Of a stretch of DNA of 64,000 nt, positions 9,251 to 20,616 are shown piece by piece. The position numbers and the translations under genes were made by a program. Every line of letters begins with the position of its first letter. Within the stretch, counting starts at the first letter, position 1. The stretch comes from Mediterraneibacter faecis JCM 15917 (GTDB lineage: Bacteria; Bacillota; Clostridia; Lachnospirales; Lachnospiraceae), in the NCBI GenBank assembly GCA_001312505.1, contig BBDW01000010.1:62001-126000 (forward strand), in the 5' to 3' direction. The notes beneath the pieces are model-generated. The model worked only from the letters and a program-made list of their open reading frames with translations, was not told the origin of the DNA and did no database searches.

Positions 9251-10326
9251 ATGAGTAAGACACGCCCATTATTTACAGTTGTAATGCCGGCATATGGAGT
9301 AGAAAAATATCTTGCCAAAGCGGTAGAGAGTATAGAATCCCAGACATTTCAGGAATGGGAATTAATTATCGTAGAGGATGGATCTCCGGATAAAACAGGA
9401 AGTCTGGCTGAGAAATTAAAAGAGAAGGATGCAAGAATCCGGGTGATACATCATGAACAGAATAAAGGGCTCAGTGAAGCAAGAAATACAGGGATTCAAC
9501 ATGCAGCCGGAAGATATATCTGGTTTATGGATCCGGATGATACAGTAGACATGGACCTTTTACAACAAGTGGCAGATTCTTTAGAAAAAAACAGAGCAAA
9601 ACTTGTTGTTTTTGGACATCTTGAAGAATATTACAATGAAGATGGAAGCTTTGCTTATGCCCATGAGATCCGGCAGAAGAAAAATATTTTACGGATATTG
9701 AAGAAATCCATAATTATATGATCCGATTGGAACAGGAGACGATTTATGGTTATGCGTGGAATAAAGTGTATGATCTGGACTATATCAAAGAAAATAAATT
9801 TCGCTATGAAACGGTCAGATTGATTGAGGATATCGTATTTAATATTAATTATTGTAATGATATTGATTCAATGAATTTATTGAATATTGCACCGTATCAT
9901 TATGCGAAAAGAATGACAGGAAGTCTGACAACTAAGTTTGTACCGGATTATTATCCGCTTCACAGAAGACGTATTGAAATGTTACTGAATCAGCAGAGGT
10001 ATTGGAGAGTAGATACGCCTCAACACTGCGCTATTCTTGGAGGACTGTATGGAAGATATATTCTTTCAGCCTTAGAAAGAAATTGCGATCATCAGTCAGG
10101 AATGAACTCAAAAGACCGAAAGCAATTTTGCAGGGAAGTATTCCGGGATCCGTTGTTTCAGCAGCTGCTTCCAAAAGCAGAAGCGAAGGACAGTAAGGCA
10201 CTTAAGATTACTTTAAAATGTTTGAACACACATTCCACATTTTTGTGTACAGCACTTGGAAGAATGGTGCATATTGTGCGAACAGGAATGCCTGTGATTT
10301 ATTCAAAGACGAAGTCGGAGAGATAG
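9251..10326 (+). CDS. Family 2 glycosyltransferase (one frameshift)
   Basis: A GT-A fold transferase opening the polysaccharide locus. Visible are FTVVMPAYGVEKYLAKAVES, IVEDGSPDKTG, LSEARNTGI and the acidic nucleotide-sugar motif WFMDPDD. The frame breaks near an A5 run at 9680-9684. With four A the sequence reads KKIFTDIEEIHNYMIRLEQ and continues in the downstream frame (AWNKVYDLDYIKE) to 10326. ATG 9251 follows AAGGA at a good distance; ATG 9233 in the same frame is possible. It works in the cytoplasm or at the inner membrane face. Donor and acceptor sugars are unknown. Confidence 0.82.
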
Positions 10327-10360
10327 ATCATAGAAAAAAATATCAAGCGGGAGAAAAATA

Positions 10361-11596
10361 ATGTATAAAGTAGCAGTTATTACAATGGGAATTCGTCTGG
10401 ATGATGAAAAAGGATATACAAGATTTCGCTCTGTCTGTGAATTCCTCGCAGATGCTGGTTATCAGGTTGATCTGATTACAACGACCTTTCAGCATTGGGA
10501 AAAAGCACAGCGTGATCTGGAAAAAATTAAAAATGAAAAATACAAATTTGGGGTCAAGTTCATTTATGAGCCGGGATATAAGAAAAATATTGATCTACGT
10601 AGAATCTATAGTCATAGAATTGCAGCAAAGAACCTGATGAATCTTCTTGAGAAAGAGGGAGACTATGATCTTTTATATGCTGAGATTCCACCGAATGACG
10701 TAGCACTGGCGGCAGCAGAATATGCAAAGAAGAAAGGAATTCCGTTTGTTGCAGATGTGAATGATCTTTGGCCGGAAGCAATGAGGATGATAATAGATAT
10801 TCCGGTGATAAGTGATATTATTTTTTATTCCCTGCTTCGAGATGCAGAGAAAGTTTACAGACTTGCAAGTGGAGTGATCGGTACATCGGATGAATACCGT
10901 GACCGCCCGTTTAAAAGACGGAACAGAGATATTCCGAGAGAAACAGTTTATGTGGGAAATGAACTGACGGTGTTCGATGCGGGAGCAGCACAGCGGACAG
11001 CTGAGATTGTAAAAGATAAAGAAGAATTCTGGGTATCGTACGCAGGAACGATCGGAACGAGTTATGATATCCGTACGATGGTTTTGGCAGGTGAAGAACT
11101 TGCAAAACGCGGTATGCCACAGATTAAGATAAAAATTCTTGGTGGTGGACCAATGAAAGAAGAATTGGAAGAACTTGCAAATTCAAGAAAGATATCAAAT
11201 GTAGAATTTGTTGGATATGCACCTTATGATCTGATGGCAGCATATCTTAAGAAATCAGATATTCTGGTGAACTCTTTTGTTAAGAAGGCTCCGCAGAGCA
11301 TTGTCACGAAGATCGGAGATTATCTGGCAGCAGGAAAACCAATGATCAATACCTGTATGAGTCCGGAATTCCGTGCGAAGGTGAAAAACGATGGCTTTGG
11401 TGTGAATATTATTCCGGAAGATGTAAATATTCTTGCGGATATGATTGAGAAGCTTTATAAAAATGAAGAAGCAAGAGTAAAAATGGGTGAAAAGGCACGC
11501 AAAATTGCGGAAGAGCAGTTTGACAGACCAAAGTCTTACCGAAAAATAGAAGAATTAATTCGAGGATTGATTGAGAAAAATCAGAACAGGAACTAG
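10361..11596 (+). CDS. Family 4 glycosyltransferase
   Basis: A 411-residue GT-B protein with an N-terminal Rossmann half (VAVITMGIRL, CEFLADAGYQVDLIT, DVNDLWPEAMRM) and a C-terminal donor-binding half (VSYAGTIGTSYDIRTMV, KILGGGPMKEELEEL, VEFVGYAPYDLM, GDYLAAGKPMIN). It resembles WbuB-type transferases that add amino or deoxy sugars to a lipid-linked intermediate. The reading frame is intact. It sits between a GT2 gene and the polymerase gene on the same strand and is probably part of one long operon. Confidence 0.85.
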   Translation: MYKVAVITMGIRLDDEKGYTRFRSVCEFLADAGYQVDLITTTFQHWEKAQRDLEKIKNEKYKFGVKFIYEPGYKKNIDLRRIYSHRIAAKNLMNLLEKEGDYDLLYAEIPPNDVALAAAEYAKKKGIPFVADVNDLWPEAMRMIIDIPVISDIIFYSLLRDAEKVYRLASGVIGTSDEYRDRPFKRRNRDIPRETVYVGNELTVFDAGAAQRTAEIVKDKEEFWVSYAGTIGTSYDIRTMVLAGEELAKRGMPQIKIKILGGGPMKEELEELANSRKISNVEFVGYAPYDLMAAYLKKSDILVNSFVKKAPQSIVTKIGDYLAAGKPMINTCMSPEFRAKVKNDGFGVNIIPEDVNILADMIEKLYKNEEARVKMGEKARKIAEEQFDRPKSYRKIEELIRGLIEKNQNRN

Positions 11597-11642
11597 CGAG
11601 ACAGATACTAATGAGATAGACACGAAGTGCAAAGGGGATCTA

Positions 11643-13077
11643 ATGGATAAATTAAAACAGAACTATGAAGAAATATTAGAACTTGTATTTAAGATCAGTT
11701 ATCTATGTCTAGCATTTGCGACATTTATTTCTATAATTTATATATCACCAATACAGCCAATCCTTGTGAAATTGACATTAGTGTTAGGATTATTTGTGAT
11801 TTTGGTCCGTATTATAAACTGGAAGAAATATAGAAAAATGCCATGTCTGATCTTGATGATATTCTTTTGTTTGAGTTTTCTGCTTAGTACATTTATGAAT
11901 AGACAGTATGGCATGACAGATAATCTGAAATGGATTCTCTGGACAGGAATTCAGTTTTTTGCATTATATGTATGTGATCTGGATCGTGACACGGAGAAGT
12001 ACAGAAAAGAATTTAATATTCTTTCACACTTGATGATTATTGTAACGTCTGTATCTGCTGTAACAAGTCTTGTATGATGGTTCAATCTTATTCGGAATAT
12101 CTTACAACACCGGAGGGGGGAATTCATTGTCACCGGGTATACCTGGGATAGATTATGGGGGCGTATATACAGACCCTAATTATGGAGCGGTTTTTAGTGT
12201 GATAGGTTTTATCCTGGCTGTTCTATTCATATTTCAGCAGAAAGGAATAAAGAAACTTTTTTATGTAATTGCGGCATTACTTAATTTGGGATATGTAACC
12301 TATTCAGATTCAAGAACCGGTGAGATCGCTTTTGTTTTGTGCGGAGGCTTTCTTTTATATTTTTGCCTGATTCATAGGAAAAGTGAAAACAAGAAGTATA
12401 GATATGTTAAAAATCTTTTGATCGTATTGTGTATTATGATTGTATCAGTTGGAGGAATGCAGGTATTAAAGGCAGAAAATACCAAGTATCAGACTGAAAT
12501 GGCAAAGAAAACTGCACAGAAGACTACACAAGATCAAACTACAAAACCTCAGACTACAATTTCTACGAAAACGAAGAAAGGAAACAAGATTCAGACAGCA
12601 AGAAATGAGAATATTGAAAAAGATGCTACCAATGGAAGAATCTCGTTATGGAAAAGTGCAGTAGAAGTCTGGCAGACAAGTCCTATATACGGAGCTGGGT
12701 ATTCCACATTTATTTCATATGCAAAAGAACATGTGCCGGAGACATATGCTGTAAATAATGAAGTGGGTGATTATACGAGTATGCACAATGCATTTTTTAA
12801 TACTTTGGCATTTCAGGGAATCCTTGGATTTGTTCTTTTCCTTTTGATCACATTTAGAATTATACAATATGTTTTAGTTCCGGTCTTTAAGAAATCGGAC
12901 AGTGATAGTTTGTATCTTATCGCAATTCTTGCCGTGGCAGGAACAGTACTTATAAGTATGTTGCTTTTATTAGACGGAATCTATACGAATTCCCCCCCAA
13001 GTGCTTTTGCTTTATGGGTGTTCAGTGGTTATCTGGTACAATATTCATATCAGGTTCGTAGAGAGGAAAAGGGATGA
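11643..13077 (+). CDS. Wzy-type O-antigen/capsule polymerase-like membrane protein (frameshift)
   Basis: A hydrophobic protein of about 475 residues with some ten predicted membrane segments and a large middle loop rich in Thr and Lys. DPNYGAVFSVIGFI, the RTGEIAF stretch, GRISLWKSAVEVWQTSPIYGAGYSTF and MHNAFFNTLAFQGILGFVLF match the Wzy_C/O-antigen ligase family, which polymerises or ligates lipid-linked repeats outside the membrane. The frame changes close to 12075 (stop TGA there, downstream frame resumes as YDGSILFGISYN); the exact lost or gained base is unclear. A G6 run at 12115 and a C7 run at 12992 lie inside. ATG 11643 follows AAAGGGGATCTA. Confidence 0.78.
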
Positions 13078-14172
13078 AAAAGCTTCTGGTAGGATTTATC
13101 ATGGATGGAAAATCAGGAGGAATTGATAAATATCTTTTGAATTTCCTGACAAAAGTGTCAAATGAAGAGGTGAGGATTGATTTTCTCACAAATGAAATTG
13201 ACGTAGAGTTACAGACAGAATTAAAAAAATTCCATTCAAATTTATATGCCATTGCCAATTTGAAACATCCGGTGTCTCAATATCGGCAAGTATGTAGAAT
13301 TATGAAAGAGGGGCAGTATGATGCCGTTTATCTGAATATCTCAACAGCTATTGACTGTATTGCGGCAATTGCCGCAAAGCATTCGGAGGTGGAGAGAAGA
13401 ATGATTCACAGTCATTCCAGTGGAAATGACTGTGAAAGTGCTTTAAAGAGAAATCTATTTAACGGGATTCATAAGTTCTGCCGCTTGTTTTTATATCGAT
13501 ACGGAACAGAATTTTATGGATGTTCTGTGAAAGCCGGCGAATGGTTATTTCCAAAAAAATAGTGAATTCATCAAAATTCTGTGTAATTCATAATGCTGTA
13601 GATAGAGAAAAATATAAGTACAGTGCGCAGAAAAGAGAAGAAATCCGAGGGAGTATGGGGATAACTGACCAATTTGTAATCGGTCATGTGGGAAACTTCT
13701 GCTATCAGAAGAATCATTATTTTCTTCTAGATGTATTTGAAGAAGTTCATAAAAAAGATTCCAACACAGTTCTGCTTCTTGCAGGAGACGGAGTCAGATT
13801 TGAAAAATTCAGGCAAATAGTTGCTGAAAAGAATCTGGAAGATGTTGTAAAACTTCTTGGAAGACGAAGTGATACGGACTATTTGTATCAGGGAATGGAC
13901 GCATTTTTACTACCTTCTAATTTTGAAGGACTTCCAATCGCAGGAATCGAGGCACAGTCAGCAGGTTTACCGTGTTTTATGAGTGATGAGATAACAAAAG
14001 AATCTAAAATAACGGAAGCGTGTTATTTTATTCCTCTAAAATCAGGCGCAAAATACTGGCTGAGGAAATTTTGGACAACAGAATGGAAAGACAATCAGCA
14101 GAATTCCTTGATAATGCAGAACAGTATGATCTTGCAAATCAGGATCAGGAATTGAAGAGTTTGATTCGCTAA
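13074..14172 (+). CDS. Family 4 glycosyltransferase (two frameshifts)
   Basis: A GT-B enzyme of about 366 residues. The N-terminal half has GGIDKYLLNFL and SHSSGND; the C-terminal half has IGHVGNFCYQKNHYFLLDVF, LLLAGDG and the E-x7-E motif EGLPIAGIE. The first break is at an A7 run (13553-13559): an eighth A joins WLFPKK to IVNSSKFCVIHNAVDREKY. The second is at TGGCTG (14058): a third G gives YWAEEILDNRMERQ and the natural end ...ELKSLIR at 14172. The start overlaps the polymerase stop by four bases (ATGA), indicating translational coupling. Confidence 0.82.
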
Positions 14173-14228
14173 ACTATAATTAGAAAAAGTGAACTGATCA
14201 TTTTACTATATCATAATAGGAGCAAAAT

Positions 14229-15239
14229 ATGGAGCTTGTAAGTGTAATTGTACCCGTCTATAATGTGGAAAAATATCTTGCCAGATGTATTCAGAGTGTA
14301 TGTGGGCAAAGCTATCAGGGATTAGAAATTATTCTTGTAGATGATGGTTCGAAAGACAAAAGTGGTGTGATCTGTGATGAATATGCAGAGCAGGATGGAC
14401 GTATAAAAGTAATCCACAAGGAGAATGGCGGACTTGGAGATGCGAGAAACGCAGGCGTGGAAAAGGCAGAAGGAAAGTATCTCTTATTTGTTGACAGTGA
14501 TGATAGAATCCATGAAAATCTTGTGCGTGATACAGTAGAGACAGCAGAAAAAAATCAGGCGGATATGGTTATCTTTGATTATATCGGAGAAGAGGAAAAT
14601 GGAAATCTGACAGATCGGTTTACATTTCCTTTTTCAGAAAACCGGGTGATAGAGGTTGCAGAAGAAAAAGAATTGATCATGAGATCCTGTTCGGCTGTAA
14701 ATAAGCTGATTCGCAGAGAGCTTTGGAAAGAAAGTGGCTTTCAATTTCCAAAGGGGAGATATTATGAAGACCTGGCAACGATTCCAAAAGTTATGACAAA
14801 GACGAAAAAGATCGTGTACTTGCCGGAAGTTTATTATTATTATCTTATGCGCGACGGATCAATTATGCACAGCAGAAATTTTGAAAAGAATTATGAAGAT
14901 CGTACATGGGCGGTAGATCAACTTCTTGAATATTTTGAAAGAGAAAATCTTATAGAGACATATAGAAATGAACTGGAATATCTCGTATTTGAAAATACCT
15001 ATTTCGTGCCATCAAAAGAAATCGTATTAAATGACAGAAAAAGCGAATATCTTAAGAAGTTCAGAGATTATGCATACAATAAATTTCCACAGATGAATAA
15101 GAATTATTATGTGCAGCAGATAGCAGGAAAAGATAAGATCCTCTTGAAACTATTACAGTATCGAATGTATGGAATGATGGTATTGATGTCTCAGTTGAGA
15201 AGAATGAAGGACAGACTGGCAGCAGTCAGCAGGAGGTAA
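14229..15239 (+). CDS. Family 2 glycosyltransferase
   Basis: A 336-residue GT-A protein with VSVIVPVYNVEKYLARCIQS, LVDDGSKDKSG, GGLGDARNAG and FVDSDD, followed by a helical C-terminal region of about 130 residues with FPKGRYYEDLATIPK. This pattern is common in capsule transferases of Firmicutes (EpsJ/CpsI-like). The frame is intact. The next gene is a clear paralogue with the same C-terminal architecture, so the pair probably arose by duplication and may add successive sugars. Confidence 0.88.
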   Translation: MELVSVIVPVYNVEKYLARCIQSVCGQSYQGLEIILVDDGSKDKSGVICDEYAEQDGRIKVIHKENGGLGDARNAGVEKAEGKYLLFVDSDDRIHENLVRDTVETAEKNQADMVIFDYIGEEENGNLTDRFTFPFSENRVIEVAEEKELIMRSCSAVNKLIRRELWKESGFQFPKGRYYEDLATIPKVMTKTKKIVYLPEVYYYYLMRDGSIMHSRNFEKNYEDRTWAVDQLLEYFERENLIETYRNELEYLVFENTYFVPSKEIVLNDRKSEYLKKFRDYAYNKFPQMNKNYYVQQIAGKDKILLKLLQYRMYGMMVLMSQLRRMKDRLAAVSRR

Positions 15240-15244
15240 TGTGA

Positions 15245-16234
15245 GTGGAACTGGTAAGTGTAGTTGTACCGGTATATAAAGTAGAACAATATCTGGAACG
15301 TTGCGTGAAAAGCATCTGTGAACAGACGTATCAGGAACTGGAAATTATACTTGTAAATGATGGATCGCCGGATCGTTGCGGTGAAATGTGTGAAGAGCTG
15401 GCTCAAAAGGATAATAGAATTCAAGTGCTGCATAAACAGAATGGTGGATTAAGTGATGCACGAAATGCCGGCGTAAAACTGGCTACAGGGAAATATTTGC
15501 TATTTGTAGACAGTGATGATTACATAGCGAAAGATCTGGTTGAAAAAACAGTGACAGAAGCTGAAAAAATGGCATGCGATATGGTTCTTTTTGATTATTA
15601 TTGCGTGGAAAACGGGATAGAGGAAGTTCGGACAACACAGATTCCTGGCGGAAAAGTGATTTCTTTAGAGAAGGAACACCAATTACTGCTTGCACCACCG
15701 GCGGCCTGGGCAAAATTGTTCAACAGAGAATTTTACGTGAAAGCAGATTGTCCATTCCCAAAAGGGTTATATTTTGAAGATCTGGCAACAACACCGATAT
15801 TTTTCCTGAAAGCGGAAAGAATCAGTTATTTAAAAGAACCATTATATTATTATATTATTCGCGAAAATTCAATTATGACAGGGAAAAATCATGAGAAAAG
15901 CAGTCATGATAAAATGGAAGTAATAGATCATATATTGTCGGTATATCGTGAAAATGGAAAATACGAAACTTACCGCGAAGAATTAGAATATCTAGTTTTG
16001 GCAAATGCTTATTTTGAACCATCGAAAGAACTTGTACTTGAGGGAGACGATGGGACATATCTTCAGAAGTACAGAGACTATACAAAGTCAAGAATTGGGA
16101 ATGTTAAGAATAATAAATACATAAATCAATGGAGTAGAAAAGATAAGCTTCATTTATGGATATTGAATTACAAACAGTATTGGCTGATGCGTCTTTTATC
16201 TAAAGCCAGAAGAATGGTATCAACAAAACTGTAA
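15245..16234 (+). CDS. Family 2 glycosyltransferase, paralogue of the preceding gene
   Basis: A 329-residue GT-A protein starting at GTG (15245) five bases after the previous stop, with AGGAGG ahead of it. VVPVYKVEQYLERCVKS, LVNDGSPDRCG, GGLSDARNAG and FVDSDD define the catalytic domain. The tail shares FPKGLYFEDLATTP, LYYYIIRENSIM and NAYFEPSKEL with the upstream enzyme. The frame is intact. Different DGS loop residues suggest a different donor from its neighbour, but this cannot be read from sequence alone. Confidence 0.87.
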   Translation: MELVSVVVPVYKVEQYLERCVKSICEQTYQELEIILVNDGSPDRCGEMCEELAQKDNRIQVLHKQNGGLSDARNAGVKLATGKYLLFVDSDDYIAKDLVEKTVTEAEKMACDMVLFDYYCVENGIEEVRTTQIPGGKVISLEKEHQLLLAPPAAWAKLFNREFYVKADCPFPKGLYFEDLATTPIFFLKAERISYLKEPLYYYIIRENSIMTGKNHEKSSHDKMEVIDHILSVYRENGKYETYREELEYLVLANAYFEPSKELVLEGDDGTYLQKYRDYTKSRIGNVKNNKYINQWSRKDKLHLWILNYKQYWLMRLLSKARRMVSTKL

Positions 16235-16257
16235 AAATCGGAAAGCAGGTAGAAAAG

Positions 16258-17225
16258 GTGGAAAAAATACTGACGGTCACAGTACCTTCCTATAATGTGG
16301 AAAAATTTTTAGAGAACACTCTGGACTCCTTTGTGGATGAGAGAGTGTTGGATGATATTGAAGTGCTTATTGTCGATGATGGTTCGAAAGATAAGACAGC
16401 AGAAATCGGAAGAAAGTATGAAGAAAAATATCCAGATACGTTTCGCGTGATCTCTAAGGAGAATGGAGGGCACGGTTCTACGATCAATAGAGGGATTGGT
16501 GAAGCAAAAGGAAAATACTTTAAGGTTGTAGACGGAGATGACTGGTAGATCAGGATGGATTTGCAGAACTGATTCAAAGATTGAAAACATGCGATGCAGA
16601 CTATGTATTTACTAATTATTATGAAGTGAATGACGTAACAGGCGAATTAAATCCAGTTACCTTCCCGGGAATTAGAAAAGAAGAACAGATGCCGTTTGAG
16701 ATGATTGCGAATGAGACGAGAATCTCTATGCATGCGCTTGTTTTAAAAACATCAATTCTAAAAGAAAATCAGATCCGTTTAGACGAACACAGTTTCTATG
16801 TGGATGTAGAGTACATTTTGTATCCAATCCCGTATGTGAAAAATGTGATTTATTTTGATATTTTTGTTTATATGTATCGTCTTGCACAGGTGAATCAGAG
16901 TGTGAGCATGCTGGGATATCAGAAACATATGCAGAATCATATTGACGTTATTTTTCATGTACTTGATTATATTAATGCCTACAAAGAAAAAGCAGACTAT
17001 GATAAATTAAAAGAATTGTATATGGCACGCAGAATAGCGGAAATGGTGCATGGACAGGTAGATGTGTTTATAAGCTTTGGTTCTGGAGATAAAGTAATAC
17101 AGAAAAAATTTAAAGAATTTGATGCAGAAGTAAAAGAAAAAAATGCATATGTTTACGAAAAATCCGGAGAATTTAGCGGAATGCTGCGTCTCTTGAGAAA
17201 TCCGGATTTAGATTTTACTCGTTGA
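16258..17225 (+). CDS. Family 2 glycosyltransferase (one frameshift)
   Basis: A third GT-A enzyme in the row. LTVTVPSYNVEKFLENTLDS, LIVDDGSKDKTAEIG, GGHGSTINRG and VVDGDDW are visible; the GGHGSTIN form is a distinct subfamily from the two preceding genes. The frame stops at 16547 right after GDDW. One extra G at 16544-16545 restores GDDWVDQDGFAELIQRLKT and the downstream frame to 17225. GTG at 16258 is the likely start. Given the exact repair, this looks like a one-base sequence deletion rather than decay. Confidence 0.82.
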
Positions 17226-17271
17226 TCGTCCGGTTGAGTAAGGTGCGAAATGGTTAAAGAAAGGTCGTAAT

Positions 17272-18741
17272 ATGAAGATTCACTCTGTTAAATTTAACTT
17301 TATCATGAATTTTATTATGTCAGCATCTTCAATTGTATTTCCACTGATTACATTTCCGTACATTTCAAGAGTCTTGATGGCAACCGGAAATGGTAAGGTG
17401 GCAACAGCGAGTGCTGTTATAACCTATTTCAATATGTTTGCATCTTTGGGAATTCCAACCTATGGAATTCGGGCATGCGCAAAAGTAAGAGATGATAAAG
17501 AAAAATTGTCAAAAACAGTGCAGGAATTATTGATCATCAATTCAATTACGATGTTTTTAACCTGTATCGTTTTCGTAGTTACAGTAGCGTCAGTGCCGGA
17601 GTTTGCAGCAGAAAAAGAATTGTATATTATTAACGGAATCGGAATGGTTCTAAACATGTTTGCTATCACATGGCTATATAACGCATTGGAGCAGTACGTG
17701 TATATTACGGTATGCAACATGGTTGTAAAACTATTATCACTGGTGTTGATGTTCCTTCTGGTACATAATCCGGAAGATTATATTGTCTATGGAGGAATTA
17801 CTGTATTTGCGAGCTCTGCATCTTATGTGTTTAACTTTGTGTATGCAACAAAATTTGTTTCTTTTAAGAAAAGTGGGACATATGATTTTCGGATACATAT
17901 AAAGCCGATTTTGCGTTTTTTTGCAATGGCAGCTGCAACCAGTGTTTATACGAATCTAGATGTTGTAATGCTTCGGTTCATGCAGGGGAATACAGAAGTT
18001 GGATACTATAATGCAGCAATTAAAGTAAAAACAATACTTGTTACGCTGATCACTTCTCTTGGAACAGTACTTTTGCCAAGGCTTTCTTATTATATTAAGA
18101 AAGAAAAAACAGAAGATTTTTACAGAATGATCGGGAAAGCAGTCAATTTTGTAGTTGTAGCAGGACTTCCATTGACCATTTATTTTATGCTGTATGCATC
18201 AGAATCGATTCAGTTTCTTGCAGGAGACGGGTATCAGGGCGCGGTACTTCCGATGATTATTCTGATGCCGACAGTACTTTTGATCGGTATGTCTAATATT
18301 ACCGGGATTCAGATTCTTACGCCACAGAATCAGGAACAGAAGGTGTTAAATTCTATCGTGTGTGGTGCAGTTGCTGATTTCTTTCTGAATCTGGTTCTGA
18401 TTCCGAAGATGGCATCATCCGGTGCAGCACTTGCTACTGTGATAGCTGAATTGGTGGTACTTCTGGTTCAATGTGTGTACTTGAAAGAGATATTAAAGGA
18501 TATCATGCGGGATGTCAGTGGTATGAAAATTGGAGCAGCGATTGTAGTGGCAACCATCGGTGGGAGTTTAGTGAAGGGCTTGCTTGATTTAGAATCATCT
18601 GGTTGGAGCATGGAGATACAGTCATTTGTAATGCTCGCAATCAGCGCATGCGTGTTCTTTGGGATTTATGGAGTTGTACTCCTTATGACAAAAGAAAAAC
18701 TGGTCTGGGAGATTGTAGGGAACTATATCGAAAAGAAATAG
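17272..18741 (+). CDS. Wzx-type polysaccharide flippase
   Basis: A 489-residue polytopic protein with about 14 hydrophobic segments (MOP superfamily). Typical family features are an N-terminal FIMSASSIVFPLITFPYISR, TNLDVVMLRFM, GYYNAAIKVK and ITGIQILTPQNQE near the seventh to ninth helices. Such proteins move lipid-linked repeat units across the cytoplasmic membrane before polymerisation. The frame is intact. It lies downstream of five glycosyltransferase genes and one polymerase gene, the usual Wzx/Wzy arrangement. A second flippase gene occurs at 28.8 kb. Confidence 0.88.
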   Translation: MKIHSVKFNFIMNFIMSASSIVFPLITFPYISRVLMATGNGKVATASAVITYFNMFASLGIPTYGIRACAKVRDDKEKLSKTVQELLIINSITMFLTCIVFVVTVASVPEFAAEKELYIINGIGMVLNMFAITWLYNALEQYVYITVCNMVVKLLSLVLMFLLVHNPEDYIVYGGITVFASSASYVFNFVYATKFVSFKKSGTYDFRIHIKPILRFFAMAAATSVYTNLDVVMLRFMQGNTEVGYYNAAIKVKTILVTLITSLGTVLLPRLSYYIKKEKTEDFYRMIGKAVNFVVVAGLPLTIYFMLYASESIQFLAGDGYQGAVLPMIILMPTVLLIGMSNITGIQILTPQNQEQKVLNSIVCGAVADFFLNLVLIPKMASSGAALATVIAELVVLLVQCVYLKEILKDIMRDVSGMKIGAAIVVATIGGSLVKGLLDLESSGWSMEIQSFVMLAISACVFFGIYGVVLLMTKEKLVWEIVGNYIEKK

Positions 18742-18792
18742 GAACAATAGAGATCAGGAAACTGATTAAATAGAAAAAAGAAGGTGAGAAGT

Positions 18793-20604
18793 ATGGATAA
18801 GACGAAAAAAACAAGTTTGAAAAACTGTATCAGTAAGATCTGGAAATCGGAAATATTGTCTGCTATCACATTGAATCTTCTTTTTTAGCTTCAATTTTAG
18901 TATTTTGTGATGTCAAATATGAAGTGTCAGATGATTTTGTGATGTCTGCGATTTTGTCAGGAGCTTATGGGGGGAGTTTAAATCCACATTTGATTTTTAT
19001 CAATGTCCTGTGGGGGATATCTGTTGACCCCCCCATTCTATCTTATTTTACCAGAAATCAGTTGGTATCTTATTTTTCAGTTATTACTCTGTTTTCTTAG
19101 TTTTACAATACTTTCATATATGTTATTGAAAAAATTGAACAGATCAATGGCGCTTATGGTAATAACTTTATTATTGACTGTGTTTGGAAGTGATGCGTAT
19201 ATTCTTGTGCAGTTCACCAAAACAGCAATGATAGCTGTCATGGGAGGAAGCCTTGTATTCCTGTGGGCGCTGTTTGAACAGAGATCGTTGCGGATAGAGA
19301 TATCGGCGGCGATTTTGTGCGTAATTGGAACGTGGTTCAGGTTTAATATTATTTATCTCGCGGGCGGTTTCCTTTTATTTATTCTTATTGTAGAGATTGT
19401 CCGGGTGTGGAAAAATGAGACGGATCACAGACGTTTTTGGCTAAAGATGAGAAAAATTATCAGTGCGGGACTGCTGTTAATCTTAGTAGTAACAGGCTGC
19501 AAGTTATTTGATGATTATTCTTATAATAAGGATCCGGAATACAAATACTTCAAAGAATATAGCGAAGCAAGGGCTGCAATCGTAGATGCAAGTGATTACG
19601 GATATGAAGCGTACGCGGAAGAATTACAGAAAATCGGAATTTCAGAAAATGATTATAAGATGATGCGTAACTGGAATTTTGCAGATAATGAAGTCTTCTC
19701 TTTAGACATTATGCAGAAGGCCGCAGATATTATACAGGATTATAAAAAAATGTAGAGATATCTAAGGAGGTAATAATAGAAGAGATACAGAACCGTGGTT
19801 TACAGGGATATCCTGTTTTCCTTGCCTGTGTGGTGCTTACAATATTAAGTATTGTTTTTCAGAGAAAAAATTGTTGGACAGCAATTGTGATATGGGGGGG
19901 AATCGGATTTGCCTATATTTTATATTGCTTTTTGATTGAAAGAACCGTGTATCGAACGGAATATGCAGTATTTTTAGGTGGATTTTTAACTCTCTTTTAC
20001 TTTTGGAAAAAATTAGAATGTGAAAATAAAAGAGAATTTATTGAATATAGGAGAGTCTGTGTTATAATAAATACAGTATGTCTATTTTTGCAATTGCCGC
20101 TTTATTTACCGGATCGATCCTATCAGGATGTAGATAGTTGGGGGGCGCAAGGAATATATAGAGAATACATTTTATGAGTCATGGAACTATAAAGCGAGTA
20201 AATATCGCAAAATAGTCAATAAAGGGGCGAAGTCGGAAGAACTGATCAACGAGATAGAAACACATAAGAAAAATTTGTATTTACTGGATTTTCAGACAAT
20301 GATGCAAGTGTTCTATTATGACTGGAATCCGTGGAAAGCAATTCCGGCAGGAGAATTTGACAATGTTTTATATCTTGCAGGTGTAACAACAAATTTCCCG
20401 GATTGCAATCAGATATTGCAAACATATGATGCCGAACAGCCATTAAAAGCATTAATAAATGAGAAGGTATATCTTGTGGATTCGGAGTGGAAAACTTTAG
20501 ACCAAAAAGTGCAGTATTTGCAGGAACGGTATTATCCTGAAGCAAAGGCAGAATTATACAAAGAGTTAGATGGCTATCAAATATGGAAGTTTTCAAAGGA
20601 ATGA
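18793..20604 (+). CDS. Polytopic membrane protein of unknown function (four frameshifts)
   Basis: A protein of roughly 600 residues in the polysaccharide locus, with about ten hydrophobic helices in the first two thirds and a soluble C-terminal domain (QTMMQVFYYDWNPWKA, NVLYLAGVTTNFPDC). I do not recognise the family; the form (YGGSLNPHLIFINVLWGYLL early on) resembles integral glycosyltransferase or sugar-modifying proteins. Breaks lie at T6 18881-18886 (one T short), G5 19012-19016 (one G extra), A7 19744-19750 (one A short) and G6 20140-20145 (one G extra); each single-base repair joins good coding sequence. C7 at 19028 adds a proline. Start ATG 18793 has AAGGTGAG. Confidence 0.65.
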
Positions 20605-20616
20605 GGAAAAAAGAGA

